DNA of 11,239 nucleotides from an uncultured Collinsella sp. (GTDB lineage Bacteria; Actinomycetota; Coriobacteriia; Coriobacteriales; Coriobacteriaceae). Under the pieces are notes generated by a model. It was not told the DNA's origin. It did not search any database and worked only from the letters and a program-made list of their open reading frames with translations. The DNA lies in the NCBI GenBank assembly GCA_902478935.1, contig CABSMV010000067.1:1-11239 (forward strand), given 5' to 3'. The first letter of the stretch is position 1, and every line of letters starts with the position of its first letter. Positions 5,373 through 11,239 of the stretch are shown in pieces. A program made the translations under genes and the position numbers.

Positions 5373-7253
5373 ATGTGCGGTTTTGTCGGTTTTGTCGGTG
5401 GGACGGATAACCAATCCGAGGTGCTCACCAAGATGATGGACCGCATCGTCCATCGCGGTCCCGACATGGGCGGTCAGTTTATCGACGGCCGCGTTGCCCT
5501 CGGCTTCCGCCGCCTGTCGATCCTCGACCTGACTGAGGCTGGCGCCCAACCCATGGCCAACGAGGACGGTAGCGTCGTCATTGTCTTCAACGGCGAGATC
5601 TACAACTTCCAAGAACTCCGTTCCGAGCTCGAGGCCAAGGGCTACAAGTTCCACTGCGGCGCCGACACCGAGAGCCTCCTGCACGGCTACGAGGAGTGGG
5701 GCGAGGCCGTCCTCGATCGCTTACGCGGTATGTACGCCTTCGTCATCTGGGACAAAAAGAAGAACAAGCTTTTTGGCGCCCGCGACATCTTTGGCATCAA
5801 GCCGCTTTACTACTATCCCATGGCCGATGCGGGCGACGGCGCTCCGGGCGTGCTCTTTGGTTCCGAGATCAAGAGCTTCCTGGACTACCCGCACTTCCAC
5901 AAGGCGGTCAACAAAAAGGCCCTGCGTCCGTACATGACGCTGCAGTATTCGGCAACCGAGGAGACCTTCTTCGAGGGTGTCTACAAGCTGCCGCCGGCGC
6001 ACTACTTTACCGTCGATATCCCGACCGGCAAGATGAACATCGAGCGCTACTGGGATTGCGATTACTCTGCCGTCGAGAAGCCGTTCGAAGAGTATGTCGA
6101 TGAGCTGGACGAGGTCGTGCACGAGAGTGTCGAGGCCCATCGTATCGCCGACGTCAAGGTCGCGTCGTTCCTCTCCGGTGGCGTCGACTCCAGCTACATC
6201 GCCGCTTGCCTCATGCCCGACAAGACCTTCTCGGTGGGCTTTGACTACAAGAACTTCAACGAGACCAACTACGCCAAGGAGCTTTCCGATAAGCTCGGCG
6301 TCGAAAACGTTCGCAAGATGATTACCGCCGACGAGTTCTTCGGTGCGCTCGAGGACATCCAGTATCACATGGACGAACCGCAGTCCAACCTGTCTTCCGT
6401 GCCGCTGTGGTTCTTGGCCGAGATGGCCCGCAAGGACGTCACCGTGGTGCTTTCGGGCGAAGGCGCCGACGAACTCTTTGGCGGCTACGCCTACTACGAG
6501 GATACGGTCCCGGTGCGCAAGTACAAAAAGATGGTGCCGCTGCCCATCCGTCGCGCGCTCGGTAACCTGGCGCTGCATATGCCGTACTTCAAGGGACATA
6601 ACTTCCTGGTCAAGGGTGCCGAGATCCCCGAGAAGTCGTTCCTGGGACAGGCTCTGGTATGGCCGGAGCGCGAGGTCGACGGCGTGCTCAAGCCCGAGTA
6701 CAACACCGGCGATGGCGCCTTCGAGCTCGCTGCACCCATCTATGCGCGCGTGAAGGGTCAGCCTGAGCTGGTCAAGAAGCAGTACCTGGACATGAACATG
6801 TGGCTCCCGGGCGACATTCTGCTCAAGGCCGACAAGATGTGCATGGCACACTCGCTGGAGCTGCGCGTGCCCTTCCTGGACCGCAAAGTCATGGAGTTCG
6901 CCGAGCACATTCCCGACCGCTACCGCATCAACGAGAACGGCAACAAACAGGTACTCCGCCACGCTGCCAACAAGTCGCTGCCCGATGAGTGGGCCACCCG
7001 TCCCAAGGTGGGCTTCCCGGTGCCGATTGTCTACTGGCTGCGCGAGCAAAAGTGGTACGACTATGTCAAGGAGTACTTCACCGCGCCGTGGGCAAGCGAG
7101 TTCTTCGATACCGACGAACTCATGCACCTGCTCGATCTGCACTTTGCGGGCAAGGGCGATTTCCAGCGCAAGATCTATACGCCGCTCGTGTTCTTGGTGT
7201 GGTACAAGCGCTTCTTTATCGACGAGGACCAGCCCGCTGTTCAGGCTGCCTAG
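5373..7253 (+). CDS. asnB: Asparagine synthetase, glutamine-hydrolysing
   Basis: It converts aspartate, ATP and glutamine to asparagine, AMP, pyrophosphate and glutamate in the cytoplasm. The protein is 626 residues, usual for this bacterial class. The N-terminal Ntn amidotransferase domain begins MCGFVGFVGG; Cys2 becomes the nucleophile after Met removal, which fixes the start. HRGPD (27-31), NGEIYN (73-78) and GADTE (96-100) form the glutamine site. The synthetase domain has the PP-loop SGGVDSS (268-274), DEPQSN and VVLSGEGADELFGGY (358-372), then LRVPFLDR and the RPKVGFPVP segment. The start follows AGAGGGG with 7-base spacing. It stands alone, between a divergent tRNA gene and a strong terminator, so it is probably transcribed by itself. 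Related amidotransferases of antibiotic clusters exist, but all asparagine synthetase motifs are intact here. Confidence 0.95.
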   Translation: MCGFVGFVGGTDNQSEVLTKMMDRIVHRGPDMGGQFIDGRVALGFRRLSILDLTEAGAQPMANEDGSVVIVFNGEIYNFQELRSELEAKGYKFHCGADTESLLHGYEEWGEAVLDRLRGMYAFVIWDKKKNKLFGARDIFGIKPLYYYPMADAGDGAPGVLFGSEIKSFLDYPHFHKAVNKKALRPYMTLQYSATEETFFEGVYKLPPAHYFTVDIPTGKMNIERYWDCDYSAVEKPFEEYVDELDEVVHESVEAHRIADVKVASFLSGGVDSSYIAACLMPDKTFSVGFDYKNFNETNYAKELSDKLGVENVRKMITADEFFGALEDIQYHMDEPQSNLSSVPLWFLAEMARKDVTVVLSGEGADELFGGYAYYEDTVPVRKYKKMVPLPIRRALGNLALHMPYFKGHNFLVKGAEIPEKSFLGQALVWPEREVDGVLKPEYNTGDGAFELAAPIYARVKGQPELVKKQYLDMNMWLPGDILLKADKMCMAHSLELRVPFLDRKVMEFAEHIPDRYRINENGNKQVLRHAANKSLPDEWATRPKVGFPVPIVYWLREQKWYDYVKEYFTAPWASEFFDTDELMHLLDLHFAGKGDFQRKIYTPLVFLVWYKRFFIDEDQPAVQAA

Positions 7254-7278
7254 CCTCGGCTGACGAACGCCTGCGCGT

Positions 7279-7303
7279 AACGGCTCCTCCGGGAGCCGTT
7301 TTT
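7279..7303 (+). terminator. Intrinsic terminator of asnB
   Basis: AACGGCTCC (7279-7287) pairs perfectly with GGAGCCGTT (7292-7300) around a TCCG loop, and is followed by a five-T run (7299-7303). It lies 25 bases after the asnB stop and separates asnB from the murE group. Confidence 0.92.
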
Positions 7304-7330
7304 GCGTGGGTGCGTTTCAGTTACTATAAA
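7302..7330 (+). promoter_or_regulatory. Probable promoter of the murE group
   Basis: TATAAA at 7325-7330 (five of six -10 positions) is preceded by TTGCGT at 7302-7307 with the optimal 17-base spacing. The -35 shares only TTG with consensus and overlaps the T-run of the asnB terminator. Transcription would begin near 7337, leaving a leader of about 29 bases with the AAAGG site at 7355-7359. Confidence 0.5.
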
Positions 7331-7365
7331 AACCGTCCCTGCCAAATGGCTGAGAAAGGTGAAAG

Positions 7366-8928
7366 ATGCACCATTCGGATTCCGCGACCGTGACCACGGT
7401 CGATACGCTTGCCAAGCTTCTCGACGTGTGCGGCGAGCTGCGCGCATCAGAGCAGGTTGACGAGCGTGCCGTGACCGGCTGCTCGTTTGATTCGCGCGTG
7501 GTCTCGGCAGGTGACGTATTCTTTTGCAAAGGTGCTGCCTTTAAGCCCGCGTTTTTGAGCATGGCGCTCGATGCGGGCGCCGTCGCATTTGTGTGCGAGG
7601 AGTCGCTGGTCGAGTCTCTGGAGCCGCTGGCGAAGGAGAGCGGTGCTGCGATGCTGGTTGTTGATAGTGTTCGCACGGCCATGGCCCTGTTGCCGCCGGA
7701 GGTCTACGACCGTCCCGACCACGACGTCAAGATCGTGGGCATCACCGGCACCAAGGGAAAGACCACGGCCGCTTTTATGCTCCAGTCCATCATCAAAGCG
7801 GCGGGCGAGTCCTGCGGCATGATCGGCTCGGTGAGTACCGACGATGGTATCGAGTGCTACGAGAGCACCAATACTACGCCCGAGGCCCCCGAGGTCTGGC
7901 GCCATATCGCCAACTGCCGCACGTCCGGTCGCCAGTCCATGGTCATGGAGGTCTCGAGCCAGGCGCTCAAGTACCAACGCGTCGAGAATCTGCCGTTTGA
8001 CGTGGCGTGCTTCCTCAACATCGGCCGCGACCACATCTCGCCGATCGAACACCCCACGTTTGAGGATTATTTTGAGAGCAAACTCAGGATCTTTGACCAG
8101 GCAAAGACCGCCGTGGTGAATCTGGGCACCGAAGAGGTTGACCGTGTGCTGGAAGCAGCGTCGACGGCCGAGCGCTTGGTGACCGTTGGCGTCGAGCATC
8201 CCGAGGCAAGCCTGTGGGCGAGCGACGTACGCATGGTCGGCTTTAGCATCGAGTTCAACTTGCATGGCCTGTGCGCCGACGAGTCCGAGGCGGGGGAGAA
8301 GGTCCTGCTGGGCATCGCGGGCGACTTTAACGTGGAAAACGCGCTGGTCGCTATTGCCGCCGCGCGCGAGATTGGCATCGGTATCGATGCCATCAAGAAG
8401 GGCCTCTCCAAGCTGCGTGTGCCGGGCCGCATGGAGGTCGTGGAGTCGAAGGACGGCCGCGTGATTTGTGTCGTCGACTACGCTCACAACCAACTTTCGT
8501 TCCGCTCGCTTTTCTCGTCGGTGAAGCGCGCGTTTCCCGCCAGCCCCGTCATTGCGCTGTTTGGCGCCGCCGGCGGCAAGGCTCAGGAGCGCCGCGAGCA
8601 ATTGCCACGCGAGGCCGCGCCGTATTCCGACCTGATGATCTTTACGAACGAGGACCCGGCTCACGAGGACCCGATGAAGGTCTGTCGCGAGCTTGCCGAA
8701 CATGTTCCCGACGATACGCCGAACAAGATCATCCTCGATCGCGAAGCCGCTGTGCATGCGGCGTTCAAGGCGGCGCGCGAGGAGTACGTCAACCCCGATG
8801 CTCCCACCATTGTCTTGCTGCTGGCAAAGGGTGACGAGGAGCTCATGCACGTGGGCGACGAGTTCGTGCCCATCGAGAGCGACCTTTCGCTGGCCAATCG
8901 CTTGATCGATGTTACCCAGTTTGACTAA
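7366..8928 (+). CDS. murE: UDP-N-acetylmuramoyl-tripeptide synthetase (MurE ligase)
   Basis: A cytoplasmic Mur ligase that adds the third residue to UDP-MurNAc-L-Ala-D-Glu using ATP. Length is 520 residues. The P-loop is TGTKGKTT (127-134). STNTTPEAPEV (168-177) is the MurE substrate segment. MEVSSQAL (194-201) has Gln where His is usual. ESKLRIF carries Lys239, the expected carbamylated Lys. DYAHNQLS (371-378) and FGAAGGKAQERR follow. The specificity loop reads NEDPAHEDP (428-436), where diaminopimelate-adding enzymes have DNPR; the Arg that contacts diaminopimelate is Ala432 here. The loop and YAHN resemble lysine-adding enzymes of Gram-positives, so L-Lys or L-Orn addition is inferred rather than shown. 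The ATG start follows AAAGG by 6 bases. murI lies two genes downstream. Confidence 0.93.
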   Translation: MHHSDSATVTTVDTLAKLLDVCGELRASEQVDERAVTGCSFDSRVVSAGDVFFCKGAAFKPAFLSMALDAGAVAFVCEESLVESLEPLAKESGAAMLVVDSVRTAMALLPPEVYDRPDHDVKIVGITGTKGKTTAAFMLQSIIKAAGESCGMIGSVSTDDGIECYESTNTTPEAPEVWRHIANCRTSGRQSMVMEVSSQALKYQRVENLPFDVACFLNIGRDHISPIEHPTFEDYFESKLRIFDQAKTAVVNLGTEEVDRVLEAASTAERLVTVGVEHPEASLWASDVRMVGFSIEFNLHGLCADESEAGEKVLLGIAGDFNVENALVAIAAAREIGIGIDAIKKGLSKLRVPGRMEVVESKDGRVICVVDYAHNQLSFRSLFSSVKRAFPASPVIALFGAAGGKAQERREQLPREAAPYSDLMIFTNEDPAHEDPMKVCRELAEHVPDDTPNKIILDREAAVHAAFKAAREEYVNPDAPTIVLLLAKGDEELMHVGDEFVPIESDLSLANRLIDVTQFD

Positions 8929-8937
8929 TGAACCATG

Positions 8938-8970
8938 ATGGCGGCGGCGCCCTGAGTGCGCTGTCGCCAT
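8938..8970 (+). other. Long hairpin after murE without a T-run
   Basis: ATGGCGGCGGCGC (8938-8950) pairs with GCGCTGTCGCCAT (8958-8970) over 13 base pairs, including two G-U pairs, around a seven-base loop. It starts nine bases after the murE stop. AAGCG follows instead of Ts, so it may stabilise or process the mRNA, or cause weak termination, rather than act as an intrinsic terminator. Confidence 0.45.
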
Positions 8971-9035
8971 AAGCGTGTTCCCTCAATCAAAACATGCCGT
9001 CCAAGTCCAAACCCTTCTACGTAAACGGAGTAACC

Positions 9036-9947
9036 ATGTCCCACAATACCCTGCCGACCGTTGCCGAGCTTTCGGGCGAGATGCGCGAGCGCTTGGCCAA
9101 GGTCAAGTACGTCTTTACCGACCTGGATGCCACGATGCTCGCACCCGGCTCGTGCGTGCTGCGCGACAACGACGGCAACCCCTCGACCAAACTCGTCGAG
9201 GCCGTCGTGGCGCTCGCTCGCGCTGGTATTCAGGTGGTTCCCACCTCGGGCCGCAACCGTACCATGATCCACGAGGACGCGCGCGTGCTCGGCCTCAACT
9301 CCTACATTGGTGAGATGGGCGGCCTGGTCATGTACGACCTCAAAGCCAACGATTGGGAGTATCTGACCGGCGACATGCCTTACGACCCCGCCTGTGGCCT
9401 CACGCCGCACCAGGTGATCGAGCAGACCGGCGTGTGCGAGAAGATCATCGCCCGCTGGCCGCACAAGATCGAGTATCACAACGACATGTCGACCGGCTAC
9501 AAATACCGTGAGGTCACCGTCGGCATGCGCGGCGATGTGCCCGATGATGAGGTTCAGGCCATCCTGGACGAGGCCGGCTGCGGTCTGATCTGGGCTTGCA
9601 ACGGCCATCTGACTCACCTGTCCAAGCCGACGACGCTCGAGCTCGATCGCGTCGAGGACGGTCGCGCCTTCAACATCAACCCCGCGGGCCTCAACAAGGG
9701 CGTCGCCATTGCGCGCTTCTGCGAGTACCTAGGGATCGAGCGCGAGGAGACGTTGGCGCTCGGCGATTCCGAGTCCGACTTCTACATGGCCGATCACGTG
9801 GGCACGTTCTGCCTGGTCGAGAATGGCTTGACGAGCGCCGGCGCGCCCGAGTTCCTGGCTGCTTGCGAGAACGCTTTCGTTACGCGTGGCAAAATTGTCG
9901 ACGGTTGGGCGGCGACGGCAGAGCTGCTGGTCGCGGCGCGTTCGTAG
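9036..9947 (+). CDS. HAD-superfamily (Cof/type IIB-like) phosphatase of unknown substrate
   Basis: A predicted cytoplasmic phosphatase of 303 residues. I chose ATG 9036 because GGAG (9027-9030) sits five bases before it and homology begins soon after; ATG 8994 would add 14 residues without a ribosome binding site. HAD motifs are complete: motif I FTDLDATML (nucleophile Asp29, acid/base Asp31), motif II PTSGRN (Ser71), motif III NKGVAI (Lys221) and motif IV LGDSESD (Asp244 and Asp248). About 140 residues between motifs II and III form a C2-type cap, as in Cof, sucrose-phosphate and mannosyl-3-phosphoglycerate phosphatases. The usual DxDGT reads DLDAT. Its place between murE and murI suggests, without proving, a link to envelope sugar or nucleotide metabolism. 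The substrate cannot be read from the sequence. Confidence 0.85.
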   Translation: MSHNTLPTVAELSGEMRERLAKVKYVFTDLDATMLAPGSCVLRDNDGNPSTKLVEAVVALARAGIQVVPTSGRNRTMIHEDARVLGLNSYIGEMGGLVMYDLKANDWEYLTGDMPYDPACGLTPHQVIEQTGVCEKIIARWPHKIEYHNDMSTGYKYREVTVGMRGDVPDDEVQAILDEAGCGLIWACNGHLTHLSKPTTLELDRVEDGRAFNINPAGLNKGVAIARFCEYLGIEREETLALGDSESDFYMADHVGTFCLVENGLTSAGAPEFLAACENAFVTRGKIVDGWAATAELLVAARS

Positions 9948-9955
9948 CGCGCCGC
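9933..9955 (+). other. Perfect GC hairpin spanning the stop codon of the HAD gene
   Basis: GCGGCGCG (9933-9940) pairs with CGCGCCGC (9948-9955) around TTCGTAG, which contains the stop codon. No T-run follows. It could tune read-through or mRNA stability before murI, or be a consequence of high GC. Confidence 0.35.
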
Positions 9956-9998
9956 CGCCGCACTTGGACATGTCTTTTCGAGAGAGACTGGTGAGGTA

Positions 9999-10883
9999 AT
10001 GTCCGATATCGAGAATTCGGTAGGCGACACGCGCCCGATTGGCGTGTTCGATTCTGGTTTGGGCGGTCTGACGGTTGCGCGCGCCATCGCGACGGCGCTG
10101 CCGCACGAGTCCGTCTACTACTTTGGCGACACCAAGCGCTGTCCCTACGGCACGCGTACCGAGGATGAGGTGCGCTCGTTTGCGTTGCAGGCGGGTCGTT
10201 GGCTTTCGAAGCACGACGTCAAGATTATGGTCATCGCCTGCAACACGGCGACCGCTGCGGCCTTGCGTCTGGCCCAGCAGGTGCTCGACGTTCCCGTGAT
10301 CGGCGTGATCGCGCCGGGTGCCCGTGCAGCAATCAACAGCACGCGTACGCGTCGCGTGGGCGTGCTCGCTACCAACCTCACCATCCGCTCGGGCGCCTAC
10401 ACGCGCGCCATTCAGGATCTAGATGCCGGTGTCGATGTATACGGCTGTCCTGCCTCGAGCTTTGTCGAGGTTGTCGAACACGAGCTCGCCTCGGGTGCAC
10501 ATCTGCAGGAACAGTGGCTTGAGAACGAGGACATCTTCGATACGCCCGCCGTGCGTGCGCTGGTGGGTGCCACGGTTGAGCCGCTGCGCGACCACGGTAT
10601 CGATACCGTGGTGCTTGGCTGTACGCATTTCCCGCTGTTGGTGGGACCTATCCGCCATGCGCTGGGGCCTGGGGTGCGCGTCGTGAGTTCCGCCGAGGAG
10701 ACCACGCGCGAGCTGACCGATATCCTCACGCGCCGCGAGCAGCTGGCGGGCGACGCAGCCGAGCCGCAACATCGTTTTGCAACGACGGCCGATAATATTG
10801 CCGAGTTTGCGGTGGCGGGCAGCTTTATCTTTGGTCAGCCGCTCAAGAGCATCGAACATATCGATATCGATGAGCTGAAATAG
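9999..10883 (+). CDS. murI: Glutamate racemase
   Basis: MurI interconverts L- and D-glutamate without a cofactor, supplying the D-Glu that MurD adds to peptidoglycan precursors. The protein is 294 residues; most homologues are 255-290. GVFDSGLGGLTV (15-26) holds the Asp18-Ser19 substrate site. The two catalytic cysteines are both present: Cys81 in ACNTATAAAL and Cys208 in GCTHFPLL. YFGDTKRCPYG (41-51) is also typical. Aspartate racemases share the fold but differ in these motifs, so MurI is the clear choice. The ATG at 9999 follows GGTGAGG with very short spacing (about 2-4 bases), which may lower translation. murE is upstream and rph begins 54 bases downstream; pairing of murI with rph is common in bacteria. 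Confidence 0.96.
   Translation: MSDIENSVGDTRPIGVFDSGLGGLTVARAIATALPHESVYYFGDTKRCPYGTRTEDEVRSFALQAGRWLSKHDVKIMVIACNTATAAALRLAQQVLDVPVIGVIAPGARAAINSTRTRRVGVLATNLTIRSGAYTRAIQDLDAGVDVYGCPASSFVEVVEHELASGAHLQEQWLENEDIFDTPAVRALVGATVEPLRDHGIDTVVLGCTHFPLLVGPIRHALGPGVRVVSSAEETTRELTDILTRREQLAGDAAEPQHRFATTADNIAEFAVAGSFIFGQPLKSIEHIDIDELK
10591..10612. repeat. Perfect 22-bp palindrome inside murI
   Basis: ACCACGGTATC is followed immediately by its exact reverse complement GATACCGTGGT, with no spacer. It lies within codons for DHGIDTVV, a few residues before the second catalytic Cys. A role as a DNA-binding site or cruciform is possible but unsupported. Confidence 0.6.
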
Positions 10884-10937
10884 ATGTAAGGCAGCCGCCA
10901 AAGCCTTCGCCACATCTTTTGCCGAAAGGAAATTTCT

Positions 10938-11239
10938 ATGGAGTACATGCAGGTCAACCGCGTCAACGATCGCGCCGCCAACGAGTTGCGCCCCGTTAAG
11001 CTCACCCGTGGGGTCATGAAGCACGCCCACGGCTCGTGTTTGGCCGAGTTCGGTGACACGCGCGTGCTGTGCGCCGCCACTATCGAGGAGGGCGTGCCGG
11101 GCTGGCGAAAGGGAGCTAAGGCCGGCTGGGTGACCGCGGAATACGCCATGCTGCCGGCGTCGACCGGCAAGCGCTGCAAGCGCGAGCACGCCAACCGCAA
11201 GGGTCGCTCCATGGAGATCTGTCTCTTATACACATCTGA
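10938..11239 (+). CDS. rph: Ribonuclease PH, 3' truncated by adapter
   Basis: RNase PH trims the 3' ends of tRNA precursors by phosphorolysis. Only the N-terminal 94 genuine residues are present, of about 240-250 in the family; some bacteria fuse it to a RdgB-type NTP pyrophosphatase, which cannot be judged here. Recognisable parts are LRPVKLTRG (17-25), HAHGSCLAEFGDTRVLC (29-45), GWVTAEYAMLP (63-73) and NRKGRSMEI (86-94), where the family continues QRLIGR. The frame instead runs into CLLYTS, the known translation of Nextera adapter, so the coding sequence really ends at about 11218. The ATG at 10938 follows AAAGGA (10925-10930) with 7-base spacing. It probably shares a transcript with murI. 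Confidence 0.92.
   Translation, partial: MEYMQVNRVNDRAANELRPVKLTRGVMKHAHGSCLAEFGDTRVLCAATIEEGVPGWRKGAKAGWVTAEYAMLPASTGKRCKREHANRKGRSMEICLLYTS
11219..11239. other. Nextera/Tn5 sequencing adapter, not genomic
   Basis: The terminal bases read CTGTCTCTTATACACATCT followed by GA. The 19 bases are the Tn5 mosaic end used in Nextera libraries, and GA fits the start of one of the two standard adapter extensions. The similarity to RNase PH stops exactly at this junction. It should be trimmed; it is an assembly artefact and not a transposon insertion. Confidence 0.97.

Noticed and set aside
5382..5401. Tandem TTTTGTCGG repeat at the start of asnB
   Set aside because: It simply encodes the conserved GFVGFVGG N-terminus and has no need of another explanation.
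5721..7142. Long - strand frame of 473 codons inside asnB
   Set aside because: It is a shadow of asnB caused by GC-rich codon bias. The + strand protein has all asparagine synthetase motifs.
7447..8970. Long - strand frame of 507 codons inside murE
   Set aside because: A shadow ORF; the + strand encodes an intact MurE and the antisense protein has no recognisable features.
10835..11233. - strand frame beginning MYKRQ at the contig end
   Set aside because: MYKRQ is the translation of reversed Nextera adapter; the rest is antisense to rph and murI.
11219..11239. Possible Tn5-family transposon end in the chromosome
   Set aside because: The match is exactly the engineered mosaic end plus adapter bases at the very end of the contig, so library adapter is the simple explanation.

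Overview
The window is a contig or contig end from a high-GC bacterium, most likely a Coriobacteriia member such as Collinsella. That assignment is inference from codon use, the character of the proteins and gene order; no taxonomic marker is present. All protein-coding genes are on the + strand. One tRNA is on the - strand. The final 21 bases are not genomic: they match Nextera (Tn5 transposase) sequencing adapter, so the last gene is cut artificially.

Layout. (1) 1-4498: an arginine biosynthesis cluster in the order argC (5' end missing), argJ, argB, argD. It covers acetylation of glutamate (by ArgJ recycling), phosphorylation, reduction and transamination to N-acetylornithine, and deacetylation by transacetylation to ornithine. 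(2) 4499-5372: an 874-base stretch without protein genes. It holds a hairpin pair after argD, an AT-rich MITE-like element with 33-bp imperfect terminal inverted repeats (4615-4831), a duplicated 88-bp composite repeat whose flanks are identical but whose hairpin core differs, a GC-rich structured spacer, a tRNA-Val(UAC) gene on the - strand with its terminator and extended -10 promoter, and the leader of asnB. (3) 5373-7303: asnB, a glutamine-dependent asparagine synthetase, closed by a strong intrinsic terminator. (4) 7302-11218: a promoter-led group of murE, a HAD-family phosphatase, murI and the start of rph. murE and murI both serve peptidoglycan precursor synthesis: MurI makes D-Glu, which MurD adds just before the MurE step.

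The genes themselves are ordinary housekeeping and biosynthetic genes, and I see no defence, secretion, phage or other exotic protein system. The unusual material is non-coding and concentrated between 4583 and 5185. The MurE substrate-specificity loop also departs from the diaminopimelate-type motif.
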